A DNA stretch of 64,000 nt. It comes from Callipepla californica brunnescens (taxonomy: Eukaryota; Chordata; Aves; Galliformes; Odontophoridae). The notes beneath the pieces are model-generated. The model had not been told where the DNA came from, did no database searches, and saw only the letters and a program-made list of their open reading frames with translations. Shown one piece after another: positions 11,956 to 22,530 of the stretch (positions are counted from its first letter, which is position 1; each line of letters opens with the position of its first letter). The position numbers were made by a program, and so were the translations under genes. The stretch lies in NCBI GenBank assembly GCA_023055505.1, contig JALIRH010000018.1:11826146-11890145 (forward strand), given 5' to 3'.

Positions 11956-14900
11956 TCTGATCCTCTGATTCAATGAAATGTGGTTTCTGTATATTTCATC
12001 CGAAAAAAAAAAAAAAAATCCCACAGTTGAAATATTTTTTTTCTTTTTTTTCTTATTTTTTTCCCTCAGGGAAGGCTGTCATTTATTTCAAGAAACAAAT
12101 GTGAGAAATATCACATTATTATTGCACACTGCAATCCAATTACCATACTTAAAAAATCATAATTCTGAAAATGCACAACAGAGTTTATCTTCTCTTATAT
12201 TTATGATTTGAAGCTTTTTTTAACTTTGGAAACCCTTTTTATTTTGTCCACAGTTAGAATTTAAGAAATATCTTAAAATTTTCCCAGAATACATGCAGCT
12301 GTAATACAGTCCCTATCAAAATTTGTTTAGCAAGTATGATCAATCCATAAATCATGCTATGTGCTTGAATATATCCTTAAGCATTTGATATCTCATCACT
12401 ACTGCCATAATATATAGCTGTTTCACGAGAAAGCTTAGAAAACAGAAAAAATATCTAAACATTTCTGGAAAAAAAATGGTAGAAGTAATATTTTTTTCAA
12501 TGTTTCATTCAAGTTTAGTATCAGTGTATAATTTTATCTTGCTTGTAGAACAAGATCTGCAACAAAATTTCTTGAAATGTTAGGTATTCTTGGAATGATT
12601 GTATTAGAATTGTAAAGTACAGTAATCTACCCCTTAAATTGTGGAATGTAGTTTTCAGAAAAAAAAAAACTTATATATAGATAGATACCAAAAGTGAGGA
12701 AAATAATGAGTTCCTTGGGAAATAACATGAAGTAACTTAATAATTAAAAATAGATAGGGTAAGGAAAAAGATTAATTTAGAGTTAAATTTATTTTTTGTA
12801 ATACATTACAAGGGAGGAAAAAGGTGAAGAAAAGAAAAGGAAATATACATAAAAGACATAAACCAAAATGCAGAATAACATATCAAATAGAGATGAAATT
12901 GAAAATGGGAAGATGTTAGAAAAAATGGAAAACCTTAAGTCTTCAAGAGGCTCCTACAGAAAATAAATATTAAAAGAAAAAATTTAAAATTATTCCAGAA
13001 ATAATTTTATGTGGGTAACTAAGAAACAGGAAACAAAGATTAAGTGTAGGAATAGTTAGGTGTATTCCATGGTGGAATGAGCTTACCCTTGGAGTCATAG
13101 AAGGATGTATGCACTGACAGGTGGTATTCACCATATTCAGATAAGAGAGAGAATAATAACCTCTCAAATTTTACACATGACAAACATTTTTTCCAAGAAA
13201 GTAAAGAATAAAAGAGATCACAAAATTCTGCATTAGCTCGTTGTATTCAGCAATAATAGATGACAGAAGTCAGTGCTCATAAGTTTTGTGTAAAGCATAC
13301 ATGAAATTATTACCCTAACTATTGAGACAGAATTATAGCTTTTGAACTAGTCATTAACATTCTCAAAAATAATCTTGGAGTAATTTTATACAAGCTAATA
13401 CGTTGTCAAAAATTACCAATGAAGTGAATAAAACAAAACAAAATATTTTTGTCATTATATAAATGCATTATGTATTATGTATTATGCTGAACAATAACCA
13501 TCTCAGAAGTATCTAGCAGAGTTAGATAAGGTACTGAGGAGGATATAAATGATGATTAGAAGTACATAATTACTTCTATATGACATGAACACTGACAAAA
13601 TGTATTTTTCATCTCAGAAAGTAAAAACAACTGGAAGATAAGATGAAGGTTTGTAAAGTTGTCAATGGTTTGAAAAAAATAAAGAAAAAGTGGTTATATA
13701 GTTTTTATTGGAAGAGGAAAAACATGGAAATTGATTGCATAAAAGTCAAAATCAAATTAAAAGTAGCACTGAGCCTCTTATCTATATTCATTTCAATGTC
13801 ACAAGGCATAAATGAGAAAACAAGAGGGTTCAAAGAGAGGTTGGACGAATTAAGGATTTTTTCCTCTGAGCATCTAGTAAAAGATTTGTCATACTTTTGG
13901 CTTGAGTAGAAAAGCCATTTTTAACTCCTGAGAAACCAGTAAATGTAATGCATAAAAAGAAATAGAAGAGTTAGTAGAAGGCAAAAAAAAAAAGTTAATT
14001 AAACATAGCTTGAATAGTAATACTTCATATTACTTTTTTTTTAGCTTCCATGAATAACAGATAAATTAGATAGAAAATTTATGATAACTATTTTATTATT
14101 TCTTCGGATCTATTTTAATTGCATCTTTCAGTACATAAAATAGTTTTGCATGCATTGTCTCAACATAGCTAAAGGAACTGTTTTTGTGAAAAAATGCATT
14201 TGAAAAAGCTTAACCTTCATGTTTTACCTTATAATATTGTAAGCTGAACAGTGGAATGGTAATTTAAAAGCATATTTTTTTCTTCAATATTTTCCTTTAT
14301 GAGAAGAACTTATTTAATCTACTTAATTTAATAGTAATATTTCAAAAGGATTTCTGCAGCTGAAACTTATACAACCAGGCAATATGAATTTCAGTGGTAA
14401 ACATCTCTTGGAAAATAAGATTTTAGTAGTAGAGTGAATAAACAAGCTGCCACTAATAAAAAATAAAAACCACTCTAATTAGAGAGACAAATGTGTTTAT
14501 TACTATATTTCCAAAAACTGTGGGACATATTCCTCTGGATGAGCCATTAAAACTACCAGATGGCTAGGGGCGGTTGTTATGAAGAGTGGGTTTATAACTT
14601 CTGTTCTAATATCAAATTTTGATCATTAAGATTAGCAGTATAGATATGTGAGTTTTTAAAATTCACTTATTAGTGCTATATTGTTTGGGAAATACTGCTC
14701 TGAGGCTCTTCAGTAGGGGTTGATCTTTGTTTGTTTGTTTGCCTTATATTGCATAAAAAGAAAAAAAAATCTCAAAACCTAGAATATAATATATTCAGTC
14801 TCTCTTACATAAAAAAAAACATTTGAATATTATTTTTTAAACACTACTGAATATGGCGGTCTTGGGTATATTGTTTTTGGTGGTTGGTTGGTGATGTGTT

Positions 14901-15137
14901 CATGCTCTTTTGTTTTTGCTTGTTTTCCTCTCTTCCTGACTAACTGCAAGTCTGGCCAGAAGGAGAATATTAATATTCAGACTATTATGCCATGAACATT
15001 TTACTTGAGGTTTTCACCCTCTTAAAGTAATGACAGTAAATTTTAAATCCCACACTACAAAAAGAATAAAGAAAAACAAGGCAACAAGTGAAAGCAACAA
15101 TGTGTCCTGCTGGGGCAGAGCTGATTTTTGGTTCACA
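11956..15137. other. Non-coding stretch with simple repeats only
   Basis: About 3.2 kb of AT-rich sequence. It holds a poly-A run near 12003-12018 facing T-rich runs at 12032-12063, and a poly-A run at 12660-12670. An 88-codon frame at 13643-13909 is lysine-rich and without recognisable domain. No transposon was recognised. Confidence 0.5.
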
Positions 15138-15190
15138 GTGTCATAGAATCATAGAATCATAGTGGTTGGAAGGAAGTGGTTGGAATTTTG
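15138..15190 (-). mobile_element. CR1 LINE 3' tip, minus
   Basis: TCATAGAATCATAGAATCAT with the following TGGTTGGAAGGAA block is the complement of the octamer tail and the last bases of CR1. Only about 50 bases are present, so this is either a severely 5'-truncated insertion or a decayed one. Confidence 0.75.
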
Positions 15191-17224
15191 AAAATAGTTT
15201 TTATTATTTTTAGTTACATAGCTCCTTACCTTCTACATTTCTATGTGTTTTCTATTATTATATCTTCCGTCAGGTCATGATTTTTCTAAAATACCAATAC
15301 ATTTCTTTGAGATGTGATCTATTAATGGATATGAATTGTAAAGTGAAGTTCATGTAATGTATAAGTCAGAAACTTCTCAAATATCTAATTTTCTATTTCT
15401 ACATATTGGTTTGAATCCTCCCATCTTGCCACTGATATTAATGGTTATTAGTTAGAGACAGTGGAAACTGGATTTTTTCTTTTTACATTAAAACTATATT
15501 AATCTTTTATTGTTTAAATGAAAAATATTATTATTTATTTTTTTAAGATCCAGTACCACAAAAAGAACATTTGTAATATTTCGGCAAACCTGTTACCTTC
15601 AATTCAATTGTGTAAAAATAGTCACAGAAATAGTGAAAATTGTTTACCAGCTTACCAGGTACTGATGAAAAGCTTTCAGATCTTACAGACAAAACAGAGC
15701 ACCAAAAATAGAAAAACTTGAGATAGAATTTTTAAATTTGAATGCGAAGTTCTCATGGTTTTGATTTTCATTTAAAAAGCATCATTCTATTTAAAAATAT
15801 GTTTTTGAGACATTGTGAACAAAATAAAAATATTTTTGCAAATCCAGTTCTGGTTAAAATTCAAAATTTTCAGAATTTTTCATAGTTTATCTGTTAAATA
15901 AATGTATTAATTTTGTGAATTTCAATATTTACTATTAATTTAATGATGAAGGGTACCTCAGTGAGCACCTCAGAATCAAGGAACCTGATTGACTTAGAAG
16001 AATAGAAAAGAAACCTACAAAAAAAAAAGTAGGCAAGAAATATTGTTAAATAGCACCCAGGACTAAAAGATGGTCTATTATAAGAACTATGTGTTATGTT
16101 AACCCCATTTAAATAGAATTTAATTTTTAAATATAAGTATATATACCACAGAGGTTATTTTAATAGCCATATGCTTCATGCTTTTAGCTACACAGAAAAA
16201 GAAATCAAAGCAGTTTGTGTAAACAATATGAATAAACTAAGGGGATGAGACTCTTGATTGTATGAATGGCTTGTTTTTGTTTGTTTTACAATCTGAATTG
16301 TCTATGACTGTGGTAGATTGTTTTCTGCTAATTCTTTGCAGCTGTTACTAAATTACAGTCTCTGCCTTCCAAGGCCACTTAGGGAAAAGAAAACTAGAGC
16401 TATTTAACCACTAATCTGACTATGTAATGATATGAATGAAATGAGGAAAAATGTTTGGGATTTCTATTTGTACAACAAAGAACTTGTACCAACAACAAAT
16501 CATGTGGCTAAATGGCTACTGACAAAAGTAAAAGTTAATGTGTGGATTTAAAAATGGTAATATGGCAAGAAACCTATTTTTTTTTTGTTTTGTCTTTGTT
16601 TTCATTAACTGAAGTGTGGTTAGCCAAATCACGTTTAATAATAATAAGTAGTAGCTAAGGCACCTTAGCTTCAGTAGTAACTGCAGATGTGAAAGCTACA
16701 GTCATACAAGGATTTTAGTTACTGGATTCAGTTCAGGCACTATATTTAGATTATTTCAGCCTCATTAGTATGTCTTTTGATATATTTAAATGTAAGCACT
16801 GGTAGATGATTTTTAGAAGAGTCTCAAGAATAATGAAGGCTATCAAAATTATTATATGGAGAATAGTATCTTTAATTTTATGATGAGATAATCTAGTCTG
16901 AAGAATATGCCTGCTTTCTTATTCTACCCAGATCAACTGATTTCACACTCACAAATTATCCTGTATTACATATTCCAAAGCTACTGATAATAATAAAGAT
17001 CATGCATTCTGGTTTCATACATATTATGTCTGCTAAGAGAAAGAGGTGTTCTAAATAACTTATATCTATGATTTTCAAAAATATCTGTTAGGCCTCAGCT
17101 CTTATGAAACTTACAGTCAATAATGTCATCTTATTTTCTTCTTGCCCACTAATGTTGCTATATTTACCACTGCAATAGCAATGTTACTTTTTTGAACAAA
17201 CAGGGTTCTTGGGGGCAGCAAAAT
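15191..17224. other. Non-coding stretch, no recognised element
   Basis: AT-rich, with T-rich runs near 15535-15546 and 16578-16592. No repeat family and no convincing reading frame. Confidence 0.5.
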
Positions 17225-17412
17225 GAAGGATTTAAATTGCAGAATTGCAGAACTGTACGGGTTGGATGAGATTTCTAGAGATCATCTAGTCCAATTCCCC
17301 TGCCAAAGCAGCTCCCTAGCCCAGGTTGCACATGTAGGCGTCCAGGTGGATCTTGAACTTCTCCAGAGAAGGAGACTGCACAACTTCTCTGGGCAGCCTG
17401 TGACAGTGTAAA
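17225..17412 (-). mobile_element. CR1 LINE 3' end, minus
   Basis: GCAGAATTGCAGAACTGTAC, then GATTTCTAGAGATCATCTAGTCCAATTCCCCTGCC, AGCTCCCTAGCCCAGGTTGCACATGTAGGCGTCCAGG and CTTCTCCAGAGAAGGAGACTGCACAACTTCTCTGGGCAGCCTG are the complement of the last 190 bases of CR1. It closely matches the copy at 54691-55020, so both derive from the same CR1 subfamily. The 62-codon forward frame here is antisense and not a gene. Confidence 0.88.
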
Positions 17413-18832
17413 TAGGAGTTGACTATTTAATTCCATCTGATTTTGATCCCATGGAGATGTGAGTATATCCTTTTTAACAAGCCCTTATTTGTTAAAGATG
17501 CATTTTATTTTTTTGAAGGAAATTACTTATCCAAGACGTAGTTATTTAAGGACATTCCTCATCTTTCTTCTTTTTAACTTGTAAATCTCAAATCACCTCT
17601 TTTTGCAAAGATAGAAGTGTGGCCAAAAGGAAGAAGAAAACTGTGGCAAATGGTTTTCCTACATCCCTTTTAATCCAGAAAAAAAGACAAAAGAAATCAT
17701 CCTTACTTCATCACAGCACTTAATAATTGAAGAGTTCTGGTACAATTGAAGTTCCTAACTGCAAGTTTGAATCTTGTGTCTCACAGTTTTTGAGGCCTGA
17801 CTTATTTGTAGTTTTAAGTAGTTTATTAAATAATTATGTCTTAAATTCTTTGTAGCATCCTGTAGGCTAAAAATAAGCTAAGGTTTAATAAGCAGAGGAT
17901 GTAAAGCTGCCCATTGCACTTGAAGAGTCAAGGCATCACCCTTTTAGTAGCACCCAGAAGCCCATAACATGGTGGTCATTCATGAATACTAATTTTTTAA
18001 TATGAGCGTTGTGTAAGTTCTTACAAACAGCACTTAGAGAATATCCCTCAAATATTTCTGTTAATTAAAATTTAAAATTAATTAAACTGCATTCTGTGAG
18101 TTTACAGACCATTGCTCCCTCTTGTTAAAACTTACTTTAAAATTACATGTCATAATTAATAATCAGAAAGCAAAAATGTAATCGGAAAAATACAGAAAAT
18201 GCATTGCAGTGAAAATTACAGTGCATCTGCAGGCAAGAAATCTAATGTGAAGACATTACAAAAATCTTTTTTTAACCTTTCCTTCTCATATACTTTCCAA
18301 CTCTGCTAGATAACTTGACCTCCCTCCAATACTCAAATATAACAGAAATCTTCATTTCTCTTTTCTCTCAGAACCTAATTCATACAACTTGCTCTAAAAG
18401 AAAACTTTCTCAAAAGCACTTCAACAATAAAAACTTTGTTGAAGACTCAGACCTCTGTCTAGTTCAAATGGAAGCAATCACCACTCTATACAGATAACTT
18501 GAGAAAATCATGTCATTATGTTATGTTGAATCCACTTCTATATAGAGATTCTTTCATTGTCTAAAGCTGTTACATAACAGGATATGTGCAAAGATTAAAT
18601 GCAACAGAATTGTTCAAAAGATTTTTCCAAAAAGCAACATAAAACTTTTGCCTATGTACCATCTGTCCAATTCAGAGGAATGTGTTTCACTCTTACTATT
18701 TTATAAAGTACTATCAGTTCAAATCTCCTTAGATAAACTTTACCAAAATATTACTGCAGTGTTTCTGCATCTCAGGAGCTAGTTTAGGATTGTGTATGTT
18801 TCAAATACGCCTTGGATAGAATATATTCAACG
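17413..18832. other. Non-coding stretch, no recognised element
   Basis: AT-rich, with no repeat or coding similarity recognised on either strand. Confidence 0.5.
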
Positions 18833-19331
18833 TGCTGTGAAAGTAAAGCCTCCTACTTTATTGTGTTGGTAGTAGAGGTTTCCTGCCAGTTTTCTGCTAC
18901 ATGCTACATGTTGCTGCGTGAGAGCTGACGGCAGAGGGGCACTGTGACAAAATGGTGTCCGACACGGAAGTATATATGAAGAATGTAGTGTCACTGAATT
19001 CCTCCATGCAAAATATAACAATAATAAAAATTGCACCCACTGATATTCATTGTCACTTGCTGAACTTGTATAGAAACCAAACAATGGGTGTGAGCACAGT
19101 GAGGTGATAGCTGGTGCATTTCATCAGTGGCAACAGTCACAGTGGTTTACTTCTGCTGGTGTAGTTATTTACTAGCATGGCAGGTAGGCTCTTGTTCATT
19201 GCTGACAAAAATACATAGCTAATTGTGGTGACTGTTGAAAAGCAGTGTTTTTGAGCTGATGGCATCATTGTACTCATTGCATTTGTTGTCATTTCCACTC
19301 AAATAAACAAGAGACATTACTTATGGAGTAG
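18833..19331 (+). mobile_element. Mariner-family DNA transposon (Galluhop / Mariner1_GG-like), internally deleted
   Basis: The ends are inverted relative to each other: GCTGTGAAAGTAAAGCCTCC at the left, and AATAAACAAGAGACATTACT, its diverged complement, at the right. The length of about 500 bases is well short of a full mariner (about 1.2-1.3 kb). The interior carries the start of a transposase frame on the plus strand (see 18952-19107) and then jumps to sequence near the far end, so the catalytic DD(34)D domain is missing. The copies at 56690-58080 and 63363-63920 share the same internal structure, which suggests that an already deleted form was mobilised by an active transposase elsewhere. 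Confidence 0.85.
18952..19107 (+). pseudogene. Mariner transposase N-terminal remnant (51 codons to stop)
   Basis: Reading from ATG at 18952 gives 51 residues before TGA at 19105. Residues 30-51 (TDIHCHLLNLYRNQTMGVST, then VR) carry the helix-turn-helix pattern typical of mariner transposase N-termini, which bind the terminal repeats. The next expected residues after VR are replaced by a stop, and no catalytic domain follows in any frame. What is seen is a DNA-binding-domain remnant. It is unlikely to be expressed, although the frame is unbroken over 51 codons. Confidence 0.75.
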
Positions 19332-19884
19332 TTTACATCATTAATAAGTGCAAATAATCTTTTCAACTATTTTAAATTCATATTCCAGCATCACTTCCTT
19401 CTGAAATGTAACAGAAGTCCTTAGAAAGACATGCTTGTGCACGTACAGTGACTTGAGTGAAAATGAGTAAATCTATATAGCATAATCATATGTTTTTATT
19501 TGTGCTTTGACAGAACCATTCACAATTGCACAGTAGGGAAATATTTCTCTTTTTTGCCTATTTCTTCCCTCATTTTTTTCATTATGAAATTCCATTTTTT
19601 TTCCTCCTCAAATTATTTTAAAGTTGATTCTGCTGACAGTTAGAACACCCACATATTTCTCCTGGACCATACAACTGATTAGTTGCTAGTAGATTTTATT
19701 ATATCAGTCAACATTAAGAAAATCTAATGGTGTTTATAAGATCTGACATAATTTTAAATATGTATACTACAGGAAATATGAGAAATACAAGTTTATAAAA
19801 ACAAAACAAAAAAACTCTTTATCTTGAGGGCATAATAATTCTCTGTAAAAAATTAATGTTTTCTCTTTCTGTTGAGAAAAGTGA
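19332..19884. other. Non-coding stretch, no recognised element
   Basis: AT-rich, with T-rich runs near 19574-19602. No repeat or coding similarity seen. Confidence 0.5.
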
Positions 19885-20082
19885 CTTAAGGGTAAACAAA
19901 CTGCCTAGGGAGGTGGTTGAGGCACCGTCCCTAGCGCTGTTCAAGAAGCGTTTAGATGAGGTGCTGAGGGATTTGATTTAGTAGCTTGGTGGGTAGGGAT
20001 GGTGGTGTGAGGATGGTTGGACTAGATGATCTTGTAGGTCCTTTCCAACCTAATGTATCTATGAATCTATGAATCTATGTAA
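19885..20082 (+). mobile_element. CR1 LINE 3' end, plus, with octamer tail
   Basis: AACTGCCTAGGGAGGTGGTT, GAGGCACCGTCCCTAGCGCTGTTCAAGAAGCGTTTAGATGAGGTGCTGAGGG, TGGTTGGACTAGATGATCTTGTAGGTCCTTTCCAACCTAATG, then a tail of ATGAATCT units. The sequence keeps CpGs such as GCACCGTCC and AAGCGTTT and matches the CR1 pattern well, so this is one of the younger CR1 pieces in the window. It is 5'-truncated, as is normal for CR1. Confidence 0.92.
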
Positions 20083-20832
20083 CTGTAATAGAAAGTCTCT
20101 GGAAAGCTGGAATTCCAAATAAATATGTATAGAAATATTTTTGTCCACTAACATATTCAAGTACAGTTGGTAGCCTCATCTTTTTTCTGTTGGTCACAAT
20201 GGTGAAAATTCATACCACTTTACATGATTCAACATTTCAGAAATGATTAAAGTAGCATGAAGTGATAAATATCTACTTCAGATACTGTTATTTCCTTTAC
20301 AACTGTAGATCTCTGAAGATTTGTTCCAAAATTAAACATGAATCTTCAGACTCTTATTGTAAATGATGCTAGATTCTTATTTATTTAGTGTATTTGAGTC
20401 CCACGTTAGATCCTTAGTACATCAAATTACTTTTGCATCATTTATACTCTAGATAGCCTCTAGCATAATGTTTTATCTGCATAACACTGAATAATAATTA
20501 GACTATATGTTCTACGCCATTTTTCATGCTGCTTTCCTGGGAATCTTCCCCTTGGTCTTGTATTAATTTCTGTACAAGTAATGACCTACTTTATTGACCA
20601 CATATATCTTTTAAAGGGTTCTTTTTTTGTTTTACCAGAGTAGAAAATTACTTTTCTTTTTCTTCTGAAAGGCTCGTAAAAATCTTCCAATAAGTAATGA
20701 AAACAATTATTAATGAATTACAAGAAAAAAAGAAAAAAAAAAAAAAAGAAAAATATGATTCCGGCTATTGTATTGTGTAAATATATATATATATTTATTT
20801 GCTTCAATACATGACGTATTTAAAGAACCCTG
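20083..20832. other. Non-coding stretch with A-rich and TA repeats
   Basis: Mostly unrecognised AT-rich sequence. An A-rich tract lies at 20724-20752 and a short (TA)n run at about 20780-20795. Confidence 0.5.
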
Positions 20833-20992
20833 TTATCACAGAATCATAGAATGGCTTGAGTTGGAGACCTGAAAGACCATTTAGTTCCAAGCCCCCTGCT
20901 GTGGCAGGATTGCCACCCACTTGATTAAGTTGCTGAGGGCCCCCTCCAACATGGTCTTGAACACCTCCAGGGGTGGAAGATATCCAACAAAT
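20833..20992 (-). mobile_element. CR1 LINE 3' end, minus
   Basis: Begins with the complement of the octamer tail (CACAGAATCATAGAATGGCT), followed by GAAAGACCATTTAGTTCCAAGCCCCCTGCTGTGGCAGG, CCCTCCAACATGGTCTTGAACACCTCCAGGGGTGGAAGATATCCAACA. This is the last 160 bases of CR1 read on the minus strand. Confidence 0.92.
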
Positions 20993-21236
20993 GCAATTTA
21001 TTTACTTCATAATTATTTAAGAAACTCTCTGATATAGCATCTTGGTTTTGTTAGCATTTATACACAGATGATGAGATGTACAAGCTCTAACAGTTCATTT
21101 ACTTTTTCTTTTAGATATTTTGGATTGTAGCTTTTCAGTATTCATGTATGACCTTTCTGTATAGTGACTGTTTTAACTAGAGTTAATTTAATTGCAGAGA
21201 TGAACTTTAACTTCTGAAGAGTCATAAACCACTAAT

Positions 21237-21545
21237 TTGATGAATGTGAAGTTATCTTTCTTGTACTCTTCAACAAAGCATCCTGTTAAAGTTCAAAACT
21301 GTCTGGTCAGCTTTCTGATCAAAAGAATGTGTTTCAGTACCAATTACTTAGGAAGAAGCCTGAACCCCCCTCATACCCGGCTAAGATCTCTTTCTCAGTT
21401 GGAGTGTAATGCTCTTCAGACCCCTTGTATGCTCAACTCCAGAATCCAAGGGGTCAGCCTTGTGTCTCTCTGGAGGCTCTTTGCCACAAACTCCAAGTGG
21501 GACCTTCCTTTCCAGCAGCAGTGTAGAGGATGTTCTTTACATTCT
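21237..21545 (-). pseudogene. ERVL-like pol remnant, RNase H region, decayed
   Basis: Read on the minus strand from about 21540 downward there is an RNase H-like segment of retroviral pol. It shows a GPTWSLWQRAS stretch, then PLGFWS, then EEHYTPTEKEILAGYEG (around 21430-21375). The glutamate in the TEKEIL motif corresponds to a conserved RNase H active-site region in ERVL-type elements. At least two in-frame stops interrupt it, and a frameshift follows the YEG, after which another frame continues the match with a further stop. No intact domain remains and no other pol, gag or env portion was found nearby. The 113-codon forward frame across it is antisense noise. Confidence 0.62.
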
Positions 21546-21699
21546 GTCAACAATCCAATTTGCACCTATTTAAATTAATGAGAATTTTTCTGTCAGCCTT
21601 CATAATGTTTTGATGAATGTTCAGCAAATGGAGGAATTATTAAAACAAATCATTCTCTATCAGAAGTTGTCTGAGACTAGTAAGGAGTGTCTCAAATCA

Positions 21700-22530
21700 G
21701 CATGAGGCAATCAGTATCACTTTGTGGACAGTTTTACATTTCAAATCATTTCTTTGGGGCTGTTTGCCTTTGTGAGGGAGTGCTTAGGGGTGTTGACAGT
21801 CTGAAAACCTGACCTGTGAGCAAGTAACTCCAGCTTGGTACAGGAGACTGGGAAATGATACAATTGTATCCTGTTATGACAGTATGCAACCTGGGGTCTC
21901 CCTGCTTCATCTTGTATGCTGTCTTAAATTTGCATGGCCTGGAAGACTGAACAAAGGAATTCCTGCTGACATGCCAAAGCCAAAAGTTGTCACTCCAAAA
22001 AGAACCAACTCAACCATGCTGGACTATAAATAAGAGTTTGTACTGTCTTTGGTCATCATTGTTAACTGAACAACACAATTTCCAATGACTCATCACTACT
22101 GAAGGTCAGCACCTGCCATCAAGATATCACTGGTTCTTGGAGTGGTGAACTGCTATGCTTTGCTATCTGTCTCTCCTTGCTTTCTGTCTTTTCTTCTATT
22201 CTTCTACTCTTTGTAGTAGCCATTGCCTAAAATTGTCTTACCTATAATGCTTATTACTCCTAATTAGCTGATTAGCCGATTTTATTTCCAAGTAGTTGTT
22301 GTTAGTTGTTAAGAAAGCTCTCAATAAATTAATGTGCATTGTTCCTCTGAGTCTTGGATGACTCCATTGTGGTGGTAAACCCTTTATGACTAGGGGAACT
22401 GCTACTCTGGAGATAGAAGAAGATTCATCTCCCTTGAAACACACTGACTGGGACAAGACAGAAGTAATCTCCCAGATTCTGCCTGGTGTACAATCAATAT
22501 TTAAATGTATTTTGACAACACATGTCATAC
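21700..22530 (+). mobile_element. LTR-A (probable ERV LTR), plus orientation
   Basis: Matches the interrupted copy at 57000-57862 over long blocks: ACTTTGTGGACAGTTTTACA, AACTCCAGCTTGGTACAGGAGACTGGGAAATGATAC, AAAGTTGTCACTCCAAAAAGA, CTATAAATAAG, CAATGACTCATCACTACTGAAGGTCAGCACCTG and CTCTCCTTGCTTTCTG. A TATA-like CTATAAATA near 22024 and a polyadenylation-like CAATAAATTAATG near 22322 support plus orientation. A minus-strand ERVL pol remnant lies just upstream, opposite in orientation, so the two may not be the same provirus. Ends are approximate. Confidence 0.6.
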
